Source: Streptomyces sp. SID8352 (GTDB lineage: Bacteria > Actinomycetota > Actinomycetes > Streptomycetales > Streptomycetaceae). From it: 64,000 nt of DNA. The stretch is from the NCBI RefSeq assembly GCF_009862265.1, contig NZ_WWGX01000023.1, positions 1 to 64,000 of the forward strand. The letters are read 5' to 3'. The position numbers and the translations under genes were made by a program. Under the pieces are notes generated by a model that made no database searches, was not told the DNA's origin, and was given only the letters and a program-made list of their open reading frames with translations. Within the stretch, counting starts at the first letter, position 1, and every line of letters starts with the position of its first letter. Positions 8,553 to 16,942 of the stretch are shown in pieces.

Positions 8553-9542
8553 GTGTCTGCCCTGCCCTTGTCGTTCGCCTGCGGCTCCTATGACCGCACT
8601 CGCGCCTTGCGCGACGGCCGAGTGCCGGTGCGTGGAATCGACCTGAACTCGATGGAGCTCGGCCCGGTCGAATTGTTCTGGCGGCAATTGCGCCATCTGG
8701 AATTCGAAGTGGCCGAGATGTCGCTTTCGGCGCACATCATGGCCACCGCGAACGGCACCTCGCCGTTCGTCGGGCTGCCCGTCTTCCCCTCACGCGTCTT
8801 CCGCCGCGCCTACGTCTTCCTGCATGCCGGCGCCGGGATCACCCGACCGGAGGACCTCGTCGGCAAGACCATCGGCGTGCCGGAATATCACATGACCGCG
8901 GCTCTGTTCATCCGCGGCTTCCTCAGTGACGACCACGGTGTACGTGCGGATCAGGTCCAGTGGGTGCAGGGTGGCCAAGAGGTTCCCGGACGGCTCGAAC
9001 GCATCGAGTTGGACCTGCCGGAATCGATCTCACTGCGGCACGAGCCTGACCGCAGTCTCGACGAGATGCTCGTCGACGGCTCCATTGACGCCTTGATCAC
9101 CGCATCTCCCCCGCCGAGTTGGCTGGCAGGGAGCCCCGCCGTGACCAGGCTCTTCGCGAACCCGCGGGCCGCCGAGGTCGAGGCGTACCATCGCACCGGA
9201 ATCTTCCCGATCATGCATATGGTCACCGTCCGCAGAGACGTGGTTGAGCGAGCCCCCTGGGTACCGGGCAACCTGGTCACCGCCTTCGCGCAGGCCCGCG
9301 ACCTCGCCTACCAGGAAAGCCGCGATCACGGCGCATCCTCGAACATCCTGCCCTTCTACCAGATTGAACATGAGCAGACGGTTCGCGAGTTCAGCGAGGA
9401 CTACTGGCCGTACGGCATCGAGGCAAACCGGGCGACCCTGGAGGCGGCCGTACGCTACTCGTACGAGCAAGGCCTCTCCAAGCGGATCTGCGACATCGAA
9501 GAACTGTTCAGCCCGGCGCTGGTCGAGGAGCACCGGGTATGA
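8553..9542 (+). CDS. 4,5-dihydroxyphthalate decarboxylase-like / binding-protein-fold protein
   Basis: This 329-residue protein has no signal peptide. Its pattern (LSFACGSYDRTRALRDGRV, then EDLVGKTIGVPEYHMTAALF) matches the family annotated as 4,5-dihydroxyphthalate decarboxylase, which shares the type 2 periplasmic-binding fold with NMT1 proteins. It may be a cytoplasmic decarboxylase acting on the imported compound or a ligand-binding protein without catalysis; sequence alone does not decide. CAGGAGGAACCC precedes the GTG start. The downstream amidase overlaps its stop by four bases. Confidence 0.7.
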   Translation: MSALPLSFACGSYDRTRALRDGRVPVRGIDLNSMELGPVELFWRQLRHLEFEVAEMSLSAHIMATANGTSPFVGLPVFPSRVFRRAYVFLHAGAGITRPEDLVGKTIGVPEYHMTAALFIRGFLSDDHGVRADQVQWVQGGQEVPGRLERIELDLPESISLRHEPDRSLDEMLVDGSIDALITASPPPSWLAGSPAVTRLFANPRAAEVEAYHRTGIFPIMHMVTVRRDVVERAPWVPGNLVTAFAQARDLAYQESRDHGASSNILPFYQIEHEQTVREFSEDYWPYGIEANRATLEAAVRYSYEQGLSKRICDIEELFSPALVEEHRV

Positions 9543-10795
9543 CCGCGAGCAACAGCTGGGTCCACAGCGACCCCCAGGCGAACGCACTACGCACGTTGGG
9601 GGCCGTGGAGCAGTGCGAAGACCGGGTCAGTGCGTGGACGCACCTGGACCGTTCCGGGTTCCGTACACAGGCCGATCGCCTTGCACCGGCCGGGCAAGGG
9701 CTGCTGCACGGCCTTCCTCTGGGCGTCAAGGACACCATCGACGTCGCCGGTATGCCCGCTGAGCGAGGGTCCGCCGCCTTCGCCGGTCGGTGCCCGGAAC
9801 ACGACGCGGAGGTTGTACGCCGGGCGCGGGCCGCAGGCGCCCTGATCACCGGAAAGACCGTCACCACCGAGCTCGCTGTCACGTTCCCCGGCCCGACCAC
9901 CAATCCGCACGACCCCGCCCGGACGCCCGGCGGATCTTCCAGTGGTTCTGCTGCGGCCATCGCGGCCGGCATGATTCCACTCGCGTTCGGCACCCAGACA
10001 ATCGCCTCGACTCTTCGTCCGGCGTCGTTCTGCGGCGTCGTCGGATTCAAGCCGACTCACGGCCGAGTCCCGCTCGACGGAATCCTGGCGATGAGCCCAG
10101 AAGTGGACACCATCGGGCTGCTGGGTGCGGATGTTGCCTTGGTGTCCGCACTCTTCAACGCAGTAGCCGACTCGGTGCAGGGTGTATCACCGACGCCACG
10201 ACACCCGATATCGGTCGCCGTGCTGCGGACCCCCTGGTGGCACCATGCGGAGCCCGGCTCCAGGACCGCCGTCGACGACACCCGGGACGCGCTGGCCGAG
10301 TCCGGCGCCCGTGTGCGGCACATCGACCTGGACGCCGAGTTGCTCGCCGCCATTCCCGCCCATTGGGACGTGGTGCGCAGCGGCATCGCCCGGCGTATGG
10401 GCGTGGTCGCACGAACACAGCCAGAGCTGCTGAGTCCGGAGTTGCGCCAGATCATCGGCCTCGGTGCCAAGGTCGACCAGCAAGCGCTCGAAGGCGCACG
10501 ACGGATACTGAGAGATCTCGCCGCCACGGTCGCCGACCGGCTCAAGGAGTACGACGTGGTGGTCACGCCCTGCGTCGTCGGTGAGGCCCCCCGTGGGCTG
10601 TCCTCGACAGGCGATCCGCTCTTCTGCCAGCCCTGGTCCGCCTTCGGGTTCCCGGCGATTTCCCTCCCCCTGGCTGTCGGAAGCGCGGGACTACCAATCG
10701 GCGTACAGTTCGTGGCCGCTCCTGGCCGGGACGAACAGCTACTCGCCTTCGCACAAGCATGGATGGAACGTGATCCGAGGAAGGCACACCGATGA
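9539..10795 (+). CDS. Amidase-signature-family amidase
   Basis: This 418-residue protein has the Ser-cisSer-Lys hydrolase architecture: Lys64 in LGVKDTIDVAG, the glycine/serine signature GGSSSGSAAA at about 131-140, and a nucleophilic Ser near 157 in TIASTLRPASFCG. Amidases of this type hydrolyse a carboxamide to an acid and ammonia in the cytoplasm. It overlaps both neighbours by four bases, implying translational coupling and a shared pathway. The substrate is unknown. Confidence 0.88.
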   Translation: MTASNSWVHSDPQANALRTLGAVEQCEDRVSAWTHLDRSGFRTQADRLAPAGQGLLHGLPLGVKDTIDVAGMPAERGSAAFAGRCPEHDAEVVRRARAAGALITGKTVTTELAVTFPGPTTNPHDPARTPGGSSSGSAAAIAAGMIPLAFGTQTIASTLRPASFCGVVGFKPTHGRVPLDGILAMSPEVDTIGLLGADVALVSALFNAVADSVQGVSPTPRHPISVAVLRTPWWHHAEPGSRTAVDDTRDALAESGARVRHIDLDAELLAAIPAHWDVVRSGIARRMGVVARTQPELLSPELRQIIGLGAKVDQQALEGARRILRDLAATVADRLKEYDVVVTPCVVGEAPRGLSSTGDPLFCQPWSAFGFPAISLPLAVGSAGLPIGVQFVAAPGRDEQLLAFAQAWMERDPRKAHR

Positions 10796-11850
10796 CGCTA
10801 GCTCCGCGCCCCTGGATCTTCGACGTGCCAGCGTACGTACCCGGCCGCCCCGCGAGGGACGAGGAAGGCTCGCTGGCCTCCAACGAATCGCCCCTCGGTG
10901 CCTCGCCCGACGTGGGGACGTCGATCGCCCGGGCGATCCCTCGGATCCACCGCTATCCCGATCCGCTGGCAAGTGAACTCAGGTCGGCACTGGCCGACTA
11001 CCACGGTGTCAACCCCGAGCAGATCCTGGTCGGCAACGGCTCGGACGAACTGATCGTACTCGTCGCTACGGCGTACCTTGCTCAGGGCGGGCACGTGGTA
11101 ACCGCAGATCCTGCTTACCGGATCGACGAGATCAGCACCAGACTGGTTGCCGGCCGGGTGACCGGGGTGCCGCTGGCCGACGGGGTGCACGACCTCAACG
11201 CGATGGCCGAGGTGGAGGCCGACATCGCCTATGTGGTCAACCCGCATAACCCAACCGGAACCGCACACCAACGACAGGAGATCGAGAGGTTTCTGCGAAC
11301 GGCACGCGCTGCGTTCACCATCGTTGACGAGGCCTACATCGACTTCTGCGACGATCCCGAGAACGCCTCGGCGGTAGGTCTGCTGGATCTCGGCAGCTTC
11401 GCCGTGCTGCGTACCTTCTCCAAGGTGTACGGCCTGGCCAGTCTGCGGATCGGATATCTGATCGCGCCGACCGAGGTGATCTCGATCCTGCGTCGAGTAC
11501 GCACACCGTTCTCGGTCAACAGCCTGGCGCAGGCGGGTGCTCTGGCCGCGTTGCGGGACAGGGAGCACTTCGCCCGGGTACGGGAGCACACGATCAAGGC
11601 GCGTCTGGAGGTCATCGACGAACTCCGAGTCATCGGTCTGAGGCCCTACCCCTCGCAGGCGAACTTCGTCTTGGTACCGGTTCCGGACGAGAGCGGCGCA
11701 GCAGCCCACCTAGGCAACTACGGGGTCCAGGTCAGACCCGGCACCGCATTGGGCATTCCCGGCCACCTCCGGATATCGGTCCCGCCACCACAGGGAATGG
11801 ACCGCCTCCGTGCGGCTATTAGGACTTTGTCGGTTGGGGAGCTTGGGTGA
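10792..11850 (+). CDS. HisC-like PLP aminotransferase (class I/II)
   Basis: This 352-residue fold-type I PLP enzyme has NPHNPTGTA, an Asp-Glu-Ala-Tyr motif (IVDEAYIDF) and the Schiff-base lysine K211 in TFSKVYGLASLRIGY. The closest family is histidinol-phosphate aminotransferase, but the company of amidase, hydrolase and transporter argues for a catabolic amino-group transfer or an imine-releasing reaction; the latter would give the RidA half of the regulator a substrate. It overlaps the amidase by four bases and is the last gene of the operon. Confidence 0.85.
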   Translation: MTLAPRPWIFDVPAYVPGRPARDEEGSLASNESPLGASPDVGTSIARAIPRIHRYPDPLASELRSALADYHGVNPEQILVGNGSDELIVLVATAYLAQGGHVVTADPAYRIDEISTRLVAGRVTGVPLADGVHDLNAMAEVEADIAYVVNPHNPTGTAHQRQEIERFLRTARAAFTIVDEAYIDFCDDPENASAVGLLDLGSFAVLRTFSKVYGLASLRIGYLIAPTEVISILRRVRTPFSVNSLAQAGALAALRDREHFARVREHTIKARLEVIDELRVIGLRPYPSQANFVLVPVPDESGAAAHLGNYGVQVRPGTALGIPGHLRISVPPPQGMDRLRAAIRTLSVGELG

Positions 11851-11989
11851 GACCCGCGACATCTGGTCCCCGATCGACGGCAAGGCCATCGCTGTGAATC
11901 AGACGGGCCGGACGACGCCCCTGCCGTGACTGCGGCGGCCGCCGCGCACGCGGAAGACCACCACCGCGGTCAGGCGTCAGAATCACCGC

Positions 11990-12262
11990 ACGGCGTCAGG
12001 GGACGCTCCGGGCCGGGACGCCGCCCTGACCCCGGCGCAGCGGGCCGCCGCCGTCCAGGCCCACCAGCAGGCCCCGATGCCCGAGGAGTACCTGGGGCCG
12101 GACGACCGATCCAGCGACGTGGCTACGCACACCGGAGAACCCGGAACGGCTCGCCGCGTTCGCCGGCAACGCCAACGCCCACCGCCACGCTATCGAGAAG
12201 GGAGAGATCCCCCTGCCCAGCCGCCGATCCGGCCGGGCAGGACGCGTGGCGCTACTAGTGTC
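11990..12262 (+). pseudogene. Degenerate coding remnant of unknown product
   Basis: One frame reads DAALTPAQRAAAVQAHQQ and MPEEYLGPDD; about base 12105 the sense jumps to another frame reading WLRTPENPERLAAFAGNANA, ending at a TGA that overlaps the MITE-like element. The codon use looks protein-like across the frame change, so I read it as a broken gene fragment. I do not recognise the family. Confidence 0.4.
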
Positions 12263-12403
12263 CTGAGTCAGGGATATTCGAGTAGTTCTCGCGAGCTGCC
12301 CGGCGTGCCGGAGGCCGGATGTCAGCAGGCCGGGCCGGACCTGCCGGCCGCACGGCATCCGGCTGATGGCCGCGATCTGACGAAGAATCTCTGACTCGGG
12401 TCA
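12259..12403. mobile_element. MITE-like element with 17-bp inverted ends flanked by CTAG
   Basis: The left end TGTCCTGAGTCAGGGAT (12259-12275) and right end ATCTCTGACTCGGGTCA (12387-12403) are inverted repeats with three mismatches. CTAG lies directly outside on both sides (12255-12258 and 12404-12407). A four-base YTAR duplication is characteristic of IS5-group elements. The 145-bp interior has no open frame, so it would need a transposase supplied in trans. Confidence 0.65.
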
Positions 12404-12407
12404 CTAG

Positions 12408-12899
12408 CGGAGTGCCCGGTCAGCGGGACCCTGCGGTCGGCGCACGGGGACACGGTGGACGAGGTCCCGGTGCAGGCAGCGGGACGGACCGCCCACGGCG
12501 CGGGAAGCGCCCCGGGCCGCGGCGACCCGCGCTGGGGATCCAGCGGTTCCGACGCGAAGTCCGGGAAGATCGAGGGCGGGTGTCCGGCGCGGAGCACCGG
12601 CACGGCCGCCCGGCGGCGAACGGCTCGCCCGTCCGGGCCACTTGCGCGGGGGCGGCCGGGGCGGTCCTCCCTCGCGGCGGGCCGGTGACCGGCGCCACCG
12701 CACGCGCTCGGCACGACGGGAGCCCGGGCGGCACGACGGGAACCCGGACGCAACGGCGGGAGCCCGGGACGGAAGGCCGGTCCTCGTCCGCCCGCCCGGG
12801 AAGGCCGTCCGCCTCCCCGGGCGGCGGGGACCGACGGCCTGCCGGAGGGCGGGACGGCGGAGGGCGGGACGGCGGGACGGCGGGACGGGTGCGGAGGCA
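12408..12899. other. Non-coding, very GC-rich spacer
   Basis: I see no supportable gene. Short near-repeats occur: GGGAGCCCGGG-type units around 12718-12770 and GGCGGGACGGC-type units at 12849-12890. It separates the MITE from the 3' end of the leftward biosynthetic operon. Confidence 0.5.
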
Positions 12900-12938
12900 G
12901 ACGAGAGGCGGTCCGGGCGCCCCGGACCGCCCCTCGTC
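12900..12938 (-). terminator. Terminator of the leftward biosynthetic operon
   Basis: GACGAG plus GGCGGTCCGGG pairs with CCCGGACCGCC plus CTCGTC, a 17-bp stem with one A/C mismatch and a 3-base loop, about 40 bp past the stop of the LLM gene. Confidence 0.7.
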
Positions 12939-12979
12939 GGCGGCGTCCCACTGCGGTCAGGCGTCACCGGCCGGAGCCG

Positions 12980-14080
12980 TCACGCCGACCGCCCGGCGCG
13001 CTCGTGCCGGCGCAGCAGCGGCAGCACCCGGGTGTAGAAGGTCCGCATCTCCTCCCGCGTCGGCCAGCCGGAGAAGATGAACTCGCTGATCCCGGCCGCC
13101 TTGTACTCGTGGAGATAGGCCGCGACCTCCTCGTAGCTCCCGACCACGCAGAGGGCCGGTCCCCCGCGGTACGCCACGGCCCCGGAGTACAGCATGGGCG
13201 AGAGCCAGTCGGATTCCGCGGACTCGGCCAGCCGGAAGGAGGTGTTCACCGCCACGGAATCGGAGGAGGCGACGGCAGCCGCGATCATCTTCCGGTGCTC
13301 TTCGTCGGGGTCGCCCATCAGGTCGGCGAGGGCCTCCAGCGCCTCCGCGCGGCTCTCCCTCGCCAGCACGTGCATCCGGGTTCCCACCCGGCGGCCCTGC
13401 GTCAGGACGGACTTCGCCGCCGCGGCCATTCCCTCGGGGGTGTCGCCGTACCGCAGCCAGCAGTCGCCGTGCAGCACGGCGGTCTGCTGCGCCACCTCGG
13501 ACGCCCCGCTGATGTAGATCTCGGGACGGCCCCCGCCCTGGTACCCCAGGCCGATCCGCGCGTCCTCGATGCGGTAGTGCTCGCCCTTGTACGACAGCGG
13601 GCTCTCGCCGCGCCAGAAAGCGTGGAGGATGTCCAGGAACTCGTTGGAGCGCGCGTAGCGCTCGTCGTGCGCGAGGAAGTCGCCGTAGTACGCCTGCTCG
13701 GCCGGGGAGGTGCCGGCGACCAGGTTCAGCGAGATCCGCCCGTCCGACATCCACGAGACCGTGTTGATCACCTGGGCGAAGAGCGTCGGTGAGATCAGTC
13801 CGGGACGGTAGGCGAGGAGGAACTTGACGCGTTTGGTCTCGCGGACGAGGGCACCGAGCACCGGGAGCGGATCGGGCATGTGGGAGCCGATCCCCATGAG
13901 GAGCGAGTCGACCCCCAACTCGTCGGCCTCCTGGGCGAACTCGACGATGGCGTCGAAGTCGAGCCGCCCCGTCCCGTACTTCCCCGTCGCCTTCTGCTGT
14001 CCGCTGAGCGGCGAGTTCCAGTGCACTCTCAGTTCGTCCGCGTCCGACCGCGGGTGGCTCGACAAGCTGCTGGCGACCAC
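12980..14080 (-). CDS. LLM-class flavin-dependent monooxygenase (SsuD-like)
   Basis: This protein of about 366 residues belongs to the bacterial luciferase/alkanesulfonate monooxygenase family (FDAIVEFAQEADELGVDSL, then RISLNLVAGTSPAEQAYYGD, then GASEVAQQTA). Such enzymes use FMNH2 and O2 to oxidise carbon, nitrogen or sulfur, and the flavin reductase encoded at 21391 is a natural partner. I place the start at the GTG (14080) because GGAAGG lies just upstream; an in-frame ATG at 14125 would overlap the previous gene. It is the last gene of the seven-gene leftward operon. Confidence 0.87.
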   Translation of the reverse strand: MVASSLSSHPRSDADELRVHWNSPLSGQQKATGKYGTGRLDFDAIVEFAQEADELGVDSLLMGIGSHMPDPLPVLGALVRETKRVKFLLAYRPGLISPTLFAQVINTVSWMSDGRISLNLVAGTSPAEQAYYGDFLAHDERYARSNEFLDILHAFWRGESPLSYKGEHYRIEDARIGLGYQGGGRPEIYISGASEVAQQTAVLHGDCWLRYGDTPEGMAAAAKSVLTQGRRVGTRMHVLARESRAEALEALADLMGDPDEEHRKMIAAAVASSDSVAVNTSFRLAESAESDWLSPMLYSGAVAYRGGPALCVVGSYEEVAAYLHEYKAAGISEFIFSGWPTREEMRTFYTRVLPLLRRHERAGRSA

Positions 14081-14084
14081 GTTC

Positions 14085-14960
14085 TCACCTTCCGTTGCTC
14101 GACATCTGATGGTGCTGCTCCGCATGGACCCGTGCGGTGCCGCCGACTTCGACTCGCAGGTCCGGGCCCGCCGTGGCGGTGACGGTGGCGGGGCTGCCGA
14201 GGGCGTCGCCCATGTCGACGGCGATCCGGTGGATGCCCCGGCCCGCGAGGGACGCGGCCAGACAGGCGGTGCCGTTGGCGTTGGCGATGTCCTCCGGAAC
14301 GCCGATCGACGGGGCGAACATCCGTGCCGCGAGCCTGCCCTCGGGCGTGGGCTCCGAGTGGACGTAGGCGCCGAGCAGGCCGAACCGGTCGCAGACCGCC
14401 CGGAGCCGGTCGAGGTCCGGGCGCAGCGCGGTGAGCGCGGCCCGTGTGCGGACCGGCACCAGCACGCGTTCGCGGCCCAGGCCGGCGATCCGGACGTCCG
14501 GCCCGGTCTCGTGCGGTGCGAGACCGAGGGCCGGAAGGACGAGGGCGCGTTCCGCCGCGGTGGGCTCGCGCAGGCCGACCGGTCCGGGGTCGAAGGCGGC
14601 GGTGATCAGATCGCCGTCCCGTTCGGCCCGTCCGGCGAAGACGCGTCCCCCGGCCCGCAGGGTCGCCCGGCGGGGCCCGGTACCGTCGTACCGGGCCATG
14701 AGCAGGGCGAGGGCGGCGACCGTGCCGTGCCCGCACGCGGACAGCTCCCCCTCCGCGGTGAAGAACCGCAGTTCGGTCGTGTCGCCGGTGCGGCGTACGA
14801 GGACGGCGTGCGAGGTGCCCCGTGCGGCGGCGGTCCGGCGCCCCGCGTCCGCGTCCGGCGGCGGTCCGGCCGTGCCGTCCTCCAGCACGACGGCCGTGGG
14901 ACTGCCGCCCGCGCCGTCCCGCAGGCAGGCGCGGACGACCGTCGCGTCCGGCAGGCTCAC
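14085..14960 (-). CDS. PhzF-family isomerase/epimerase-like protein
   Basis: This 291-residue protein resembles the PhzF/diaminopimelate-epimerase fold: GSPTAVVLEDG near the N-terminus, then RFFTAEGELSACGHGTVA, whose Glu and Cys-Gly-His motif sit in the active-site region, and a second half with ANANGTACLAA. PhzF itself isomerises trans-2,3-dihydro-3-hydroxyanthranilate; relatives have varied or unknown roles. Gaps of 4 and 7 bases to its neighbours show tight operon packing. A role in isomerising or racemising a pathway intermediate is inference. Confidence 0.82.
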   Translation of the reverse strand: MSLPDATVVRACLRDGAGGSPTAVVLEDGTAGPPPDADAGRRTAAARGTSHAVLVRRTGDTTELRFFTAEGELSACGHGTVAALALLMARYDGTGPRRATLRAGGRVFAGRAERDGDLITAAFDPGPVGLREPTAAERALVLPALGLAPHETGPDVRIAGLGRERVLVPVRTRAALTALRPDLDRLRAVCDRFGLLGAYVHSEPTPEGRLAARMFAPSIGVPEDIANANGTACLAASLAGRGIHRIAVDMGDALGSPATVTATAGPDLRVEVGGTARVHAEQHHQMSSNGR

Positions 14961-14967
14961 GGAGCCG

Positions 14968-15843
14968 TCACTTCGCGTCCTCCAGCGTGGCGTACCCGGT
15001 GGCCGCCGGGCCGTCCCCGGCGCCTTCCTGGAGCTGGAAGAGGGAGCCGAAGGGGCGCTCCGCGAGCGGGAGTCGCCAGGTCCCGCCCTCCACGCGTGCC
15101 GTGTCCGACACGGAGCCGCGCAGCAGCCTCACCCCGGCCTCGTTGTGGCCGGCGTGCGCGCCGAAGTGGATCGGGTAGGCGTCGGCCGCCCGGTAGGCCG
15201 GCAGGAAGGCGCGGCGGAACCGGTCGGAACGGTTCGGGGAGGAGTAGTGCAGGAGCAGCGGGTGGATGAAGACCACGCTGCCCGCGGGCGCCTCGATGGC
15301 CACGGCGTGCGAGGGGTCGGGGGCGTCCGCGCCCACCACCTTGCCGCGGAAGAAGCCGTCGACGTAGTGGTCGGCGAGGCCGCGCAGATGGGAGCCGGGG
15401 ATGGCCTGGAGGGCGGAGTTCTCGGTGGTGGTGTCGTCCAGGTAGAGCAGGGCGGTCACCAGGTCGGTGTTGGTGTGGGGGTAGTAGGCGAAGTCCTGGT
15501 GCCATTCCACGACGCTTCCCACCTGCGGGGCCTTGAGATGGAGCTTGCTGTAGTGGAACAGGATGTCGGGGCCGATGAGTGCCTCGACGTGGTCGAGCAG
15601 CCCGGGGTGGGCGGCGGCCCGCTCGAAGGCGGCGTGCTGCTTGGTGGGCGCCCAGATCCGGCGGGCCATGCTGTTGTCGCCCGGCTCCACCTCGGCGACG
15701 GAGCCGATGTCCGGGACCGCCAGGACCTCGGTGATGGCGGTGTTCAGCTCGGCGACCTCGTCCTGGTCGAAGAGCCGCTCGGCGACCGCGAAGCCGTTCT
15801 CGCGGTACTCCTTGACGAGCGCGGCTGTGTCGGGGGCGGACAT
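14968..15843 (-). CDS. Phytanoyl-CoA dioxygenase (PhyH)-family Fe(II)/2-oxoglutarate oxygenase
   Basis: This 291-residue protein has the 2-His-1-carboxylate facial triad: the His and Asp of EWHQDFAYYPH and the distal His in HPLLLHYSSPN, followed by an Arg (RFRRAF) suited to bind 2-oxoglutarate. PhyH relatives in actinomycete clusters hydroxylate, halogenate or desaturate amino-acid-derived substrates. It sits between the diiron-protein and PhzF genes in the operon. The substrate is unknown. Confidence 0.87.
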   Translation of the reverse strand: MSAPDTAALVKEYRENGFAVAERLFDQDEVAELNTAITEVLAVPDIGSVAEVEPGDNSMARRIWAPTKQHAAFERAAAHPGLLDHVEALIGPDILFHYSKLHLKAPQVGSVVEWHQDFAYYPHTNTDLVTALLYLDDTTTENSALQAIPGSHLRGLADHYVDGFFRGKVVGADAPDPSHAVAIEAPAGSVVFIHPLLLHYSSPNRSDRFRRAFLPAYRAADAYPIHFGAHAGHNEAGVRLLRGSVSDTARVEGGTWRLPLAERPFGSLFQLQEGAGDGPAATGYATLEDAK

Positions 15844-16048
15844 TCGCGGTTTCCTCTCTGCTGGGCGTCGGGGATGCGCCGGGGGTGCGGTCGGTGCGGG
15901 TCCGGCGGGCGGGGAACACCCGCCCGCCGGACCCGCCGCGGCCTCGGGGCGGGGACACTGGCCGTCCCCGTGAAGCTCCCGACCGGTCCCCCGGGCCGCG
16001 GGGTCCCCGGGTGCTGGTCCGGTCGTCGGTACGTCCGGGGCGTGCGGG

Positions 16049-16804
16049 TCACACCGCGGCGACGGCCTCCGCGTGCTTGGCGACGGTGTCCTGGTAGATC
16101 TCGCGGAAGAACATCGCGAGGATCTCCTGGACGTCGTCGATGTACTTGAACACCTGCTGGAAGTCCTCCTCGGTGAAGATCAGCTGGCGGAGGATGTCCC
16201 ACATCTCCTGGGAGTGGTCCTCGGTGGTGTCGACATGGAGGTGGGCGGCCTGGCCCTTGACGTTCTCCTTGCCGAGCCGCTTCTGGAGGTTGTCGACGAT
16301 GGCCGGCTGGAGCTTCACCTGGGTGTACTCGACGAGGTAGTTGGAGACGACCGGGGCGAGCGCCGACTCGTGCTCCAGGGCGAAGTAGAAGAAGCCCTCG
16401 AAGAGGCGGGTGGAGAGGTAGGGCTCGGTGGCGAGGATCTCCTCCTCGGTGACGCCGGCGGCCTCGGCGTCGCTGATGTACAGCTTGTCGTGCAGCATCT
16501 CCTCGGCCTGGTACTGCGCGTAGTCGCGGGCGGCCCGGGGCGAGACCTGGGCGATCTTGTAGATGGCCTTGGACTGGCTGACCCGCGAGAGGCGGATCCG
16601 CCACACGTGCTCGATGAGGGTGCGGCGGTAGTACGCCTGGTGCAGCTCGGGCTCGCTCAGGTGGGAGGCGAAGGGGACAGTGGCCTTCCACTCCGCCATC
16701 TTCTTGTCCATGTAGCGGTCGAGTTCGGCCTTCTTCAGGCGGCTCTGCTCCTCGTTGAAGAGCGGCTTCGGGTGGTTGATCCCGCTGTTCTGCACGCGGT
16801 TCAT
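16049..16804 (-). CDS. Heme-oxygenase-like diiron oxidase (iron-containing redox enzyme family)
   Basis: This all-helical protein of about 251 residues carries AEEMLHDKLY, FALEHESALAP and HLHVDTTEDHSQEMW, the Glu/His/Asp metal-ligand pattern of the heme-oxygenase-like diiron superfamily (Haem_oxygenas_2). Characterised members catalyse N-oxygenation (SznF) or oxidative C-C cleavage (UndA). The start is the ATG of MNRVQNSGINH preceded by AAGGAG; a longer frame to 16888 lacks an equally good site. In a cluster of amino-acid-like chemistry, N-oxygenation is attractive but not shown. Confidence 0.82.
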   Translation of the reverse strand: MNRVQNSGINHPKPLFNEEQSRLKKAELDRYMDKKMAEWKATVPFASHLSEPELHQAYYRRTLIEHVWRIRLSRVSQSKAIYKIAQVSPRAARDYAQYQAEEMLHDKLYISDAEAAGVTEEEILATEPYLSTRLFEGFFYFALEHESALAPVVSNYLVEYTQVKLQPAIVDNLQKRLGKENVKGQAAHLHVDTTEDHSQEMWDILRQLIFTEEDFQQVFKYIDDVQEILAMFFREIYQDTVAKHAEAVAAV

Positions 16805-16942
16805 CGCGTTCTCCTTCACAAGAGGGTTCGCCGGGACGTTCACGGAAGGGTCAGGTCGTGGTGGCGCCCGGCACGGTGGCGGCGGCACCCGGGGCGGTCG
16901 TCGGCCCGGGCCGGCCCGGGATGGGGGCCGGGGCCGCCGGGG

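Noticed and set aside
14431-16149. Long plus-strand frame over the PhzF and PhyH genes
   Set aside because: Low-complexity Arg/Pro/Ala/Gly composition without conserved motifs; the opposite strand is convincingly coding.
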